Below, piece by piece: positions 61,701 to 62,208 of a stretch of DNA of 62,208 nucleotides; positions within the stretch are counted from its first letter, which is position 1; each line of letters begins with the position of its first letter. Both the position numbers and the translations under genes were made by a program. The notes under the pieces were generated by a model, which ran no database searches, was not told the DNA's origin, and was given only the letters and a program-made list of their open reading frames with translations. The DNA comes from Oscillospiraceae bacterium. GTDB lineage: Bacteria; Bacillota; Clostridia; Oscillospirales; CAG-272. The stretch lies in contig SVRN01000010.1 in assembly GCA_015064805.1 (NCBI GenBank), positions 1-62,208 on the forward strand. The letters run 5' to 3'.

Positions 61701-61740
61701 TTGCCTGAACCCGCTTGAACAGCTTGGAATAATTTTTCAT
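55705..61740 (-). CDS. Giant secreted protein with C-terminal type I dockerin
   Basis: 2011 aa, first gene of the operon. Signal peptide ends near VSAVEAG. Most of the protein is not recognised. It mixes helical stretches (LAEIKNKLSGY-like) with beta segments, including a small parallel-beta part with an LNLNGFTVNGN/LTIVDSS pattern near residue 1440. The last 66 residues are a textbook dockerin: GDVNGDGKASAADATAIVNTY and AADMNGNGSVNAADATLIVNK, two calcium loops with F-helices. No cohesin scaffold or carbohydrase modules are visible, so this is not a cellulosome enzyme. AGGAGG lies 8 bases before the ATG. Confidence 0.9.
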   Translation of the reverse strand: MKNYSKLFKRVQAMILVVAMLLSVMNLGLFLNVSAVEAGQNEEKGDGQIVAENYDGLTAAEKALLTSGFLVEEVHFYTAPGNEDDLISVDIDAKKITAKTQGDWKPVSAQIFVGNEVKENVALTNGVGTYTFAGNAFSVKVKYEATIAIDKDLQSKLLNTPAWLKQGLVNMESVTSAYDSNMSLIVLAMPSLVELADGYKFSMGQFQGSVTFDGEPAKDAIYALDDQMKANGGELNLKLMLDAYALGSQVQYLVENGAELKAELAKTLDYIKTIRADKLFKDKKDDGFVLELLKQYDVTRYSQLLMLRNLMDAWISETEAVLADSWKVLTPDLVKDSGVNYVKLDELVNAIDLSEAMGATLASGIKASLLLDTTTVTYNMNAYNVTVKVVLKTSDGTLNLVDTKISDPMVQPFAKGTTAAEITAALAGYVNEAVAAMSTYGYVAEHFTVTKGALPAELTADTEYVITITPNNYTIDFAYDTDIVVPYGYKLLLVPHADPEQAYDYKVNGTDRAQGAVVTIVGNTTVSREAGKAYEVITLAEIVANNYFAGNTTAIGILTSDAVLSGKTVINARHPGEGDGVVSISDDTLTALPFESNYKGLIWQPYSYTIVYGGRTTELFEGATTATLPMYYDSVEVTYRLVLSGAFDASEVTSLIGLPAKLIAEAKAQKSVLDRLALYGKDLSAVNKSMLGGLMGAINSNENVSQENKDFFAQILGEIQDGCFDGNQFKLNTIITQYSDVNDGGLAYYYANSAMVLSEINKLSGYLDQMLADADKQAVLVQLCTEIGKSEYATKITGLRDKMTDIKADLTAPNAAIDANSDKLDALVAYLTSGSSVGVPSYNGLYMDATPIQLLSAGTISFKVSVNIAGQKPLTTDAIVFPKDHVLAPKDIEAIIAQVQEKIDALGVSEAYYTDNYNVAIWEAFVGKEAQEFASSYSFTWTPKTGTVVVEGMAGQQIVSVLNNKITLNPSPASTIRYEYYLGNKMISKGGTYTFTDAELLAVLGGSVEITREEIDTGRETLIDFVNELNDSITNGAIKFALVENGSAYTIVMKLDAANPEAMSSALMNTVMALTMSDYAYVGMNDRGLIYFNAENALEISLQSAVDAIMGSGFGTSTLIEAMNANGKINNMTLAGNVVSNAPMTALGGKLIGTTLQLGDVAANAASYPFYITLGSASEEMVQARNLFEEQLSGYMGFNCTDGKANLTLTMPQKAYEAYLAALLVTDNISIEDINSVNAQIAVGFIKDFFNPVFDGDVTVQTLTNTMKLFGYNVDLNGYDKFFNMISEKYAGVEFEYDKTSGEITRKMPIQQLFDKLDVGDLAKMIKEYDTGIQITAKASLTNLGKDFEAMYFDLRASGVTNKLGLTTNLAAKLNNLSGASVIVLTSDIDGNLTFNNTTVLNLNGFTVNGNIKSNGNLTIVDSSIGAKVGGVTGTITGNVTITGGEYATDVTGFLKSGYAQTAGVVSNEFYTFTKDLNGDLTIELDAGALTANVDAVPGVKTMLIDLAFDMLFNGYTTNKLEIAGSKVYDIKLSDFVGIYTGEDRLSALVDQAGNMVSSKDLAALINTLVADLTDFGNLKNAILNDQPIIAYDMVTASWNVVLEHITAGDYLTPSITSGEDQNRKLFVTITGSDADKKQLADMMGILDDTTDVNIKVDMDQTIDATNKDVTLDWSASANVVVDLSGDHSYAVVFSILAADGISGPAQTKLINAIKTYYATGKIADLKNAFNALTTAQVVTAVKNLKPGDSFEDMVAGLGLDATVAEELTKLENVFDNYAKIIAAALRRTDYTGGSRTLGSFYKSDIGYGISRENMDKTFARELFKGYGIVLNTKITDLLISIELFNDEEAPEFVEGTGIPSVDADENIADVKVDTTNKNIIIDAHSDGIKAAVLESLMNFTALRYDTLTIEIEENANGLVYTGAKVVATASSSTGTAVIEYTIIILGDVNGDGKASAADATAIVNTYLYDTPLTEAQKLAADMNGNGSVNAADATLIVNKFLYWDEYESSL

Positions 61741-61843
61741 ATTCCCTTCCTCCTAACATATAATAGTGTCTTTTTGAGGGATATTTTATCTGCGTGGCAT
61801 TTTACCTCCACGGACAAATACCCATTCTATTCCACGTTAATAT

Positions 61844-61872
61844 ATCATATCACACATCGTTTGAAATTGCAA
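61844..61872 (-). promoter_or_regulatory. Probable promoter of the whole surface-structure operon
   Basis: Minus strand TTGCAA (61872-61867), 17 bases, TATGAT (61849-61844), about 100 bases before the first gene's start. The leader holds a short CGTGG...CCACG stem but no recognised riboswitch. Nothing else on the minus strand between here and the rRNA terminator would drive the operon. Confidence 0.72.
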
Positions 61873-62017
61873 CCCTTTTTATAATATTTTTTTCAATTTT
61901 TGAAGAAATTTGAAGAAATTTGTCTCTTTATATATTATATAGCAATCAATTTTCGCGTTCTCTACCAATTTTATGCAAAAACAAGCATGGGGATGAGAGA
62001 AAAAACTCCTCAAAACG

Positions 62018-62045
62018 AAAAAAGACCGCCACTCGGCAGCCTTTT
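62018..62045 (-). terminator. Terminator of the rRNA operon
   Basis: Minus strand GGCTGCC and GGCGGTC pair (two G-U pairs) around GAGT, followed by TTTTTTCG. It lies about 135 bases after the 23S end. Confidence 0.82.
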
Positions 62046-62149
62046 CCTAAGCATAATTGTAATGGGTGAAATAAGAATTCAATGCCCATTGAAAATCGAA
62101 TAAAGGAAATTTTGTGAATGAAAGAAACTCAAGAAATTTTAGTGTTGAA

Positions 62150-62186
62150 CTTGAACCGAGCAACTGTGTTGCTCCAGAGGTTCAAG
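62150..62186 (-). other. Hairpin at the 23S 3' end
   Basis: CTTGAACC and GAGCAAC on one side pair with GTTGCTC and GGTTCAAG on the other, with short interruptions, around loop TGT. It extends past the mature 23S end and could guide 3' processing. Confidence 0.55.
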
Positions 62187-62208
62187 CCCTCGGTCTATTA
62201 GTATCGAT
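62179..62208 (-). rRNA. 23S ribosomal RNA, 3' end only
   Basis: The minus strand reads ATCGATACTAATAGACCGAG then GGCTTGAACC at the window edge, the standard Firmicutes 23S 3' terminus. The gene continues beyond the window. No 5S gene is seen between it and the terminator. Confidence 0.87.

Noticed and set aside
61741-61843. Cyclic di-GMP riboswitch in the operon leader
   Set aside because: The GEMM core motifs are not present; only a weak 5-bp stem was found.

Overview
The window looks like a chromosomal segment of a Bacillota bacterium of class Clostridia, probably an uncultured gut-type lineage. This rests on strong AGGAGG ribosome binding sites, many sigma-A promoters with 17-bp spacers, a type III pantothenate kinase, an ECF transporter S component, CxxC-type L28, SLH and FIVAR proteins, and a 23S rRNA 3' tail of Firmicutes type. 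The genus cannot be told from the sequence. GC content is moderate to high (my estimate, about 55%), with one clearly AT-richer gene at 10433-10873.

The left half (1-29.5 kb) is mostly housekeeping and small accessory genes: the 3' part of glnA; a glpK-lipase pair; a secreted nuclease; coaX with an ECF S component; tdk-udk; two small membrane proteins; an XRE regulator with a clear palindromic operator; a tRNA-Val gene; lnt, an RluD-type pseudouridine synthase and upp; mtaB; rpmB; a DMT transporter; a small lipoprotein; prfC; an SLH lipoprotein; an ArsB/NhaD-type permease; a second XRE regulator; a cytoplasmic GH28-like protein; and mgtE. Most of these carry their own promoter and hairpin terminator.

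The right half (29.5-61.8 kb) is the interesting part. Sixteen consecutive genes on the minus strand, with gaps from small overlaps to about 150 bp, appear to form one roughly 32-kb surface-structure operon driven from a promoter at 61844-61872. In transcription order they encode: a 2011-aa secreted protein ending in a type I dockerin; a 1177-aa membrane-anchored FIVAR stalk whose N-terminus resembles a cohesin; a degenerate HD-GYP/EAL protein; a membrane-bound WLEG-motif protein; a 712-aa TasA/SipW-type secreted protein; another WLEG-motif protein; a SipW-type signal peptidase; a membrane-anchored McrB-like AAA+ ATPase; a 620-aa coiled-coil protein with a DUF2357-like front half; a third WLEG-motif protein; a second SipW-type signal peptidase; a TasA-type protein with a beta-helix; a small TasA/camelysin-like protein; a 1522-aa relative of the 712-aa protein with added Ig-like domains; an Lgt-like membrane protein; and a BspA-type leucine-rich-repeat membrane protein. 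My reading is a dedicated machine for exporting, trimming and assembling a large cell-surface fibre or matrix, perhaps controlled by cyclic di-GMP through a catalytically dead sensor. The combination of two SipW peptidases, a membrane AAA+/DUF2357 pair and a same-operon cohesin-like/dockerin pair is the best candidate here for an undescribed system.

The window ends in the 3' end of a 23S rRNA gene on the minus strand, followed by a hairpin terminator and no recognisable 5S gene.
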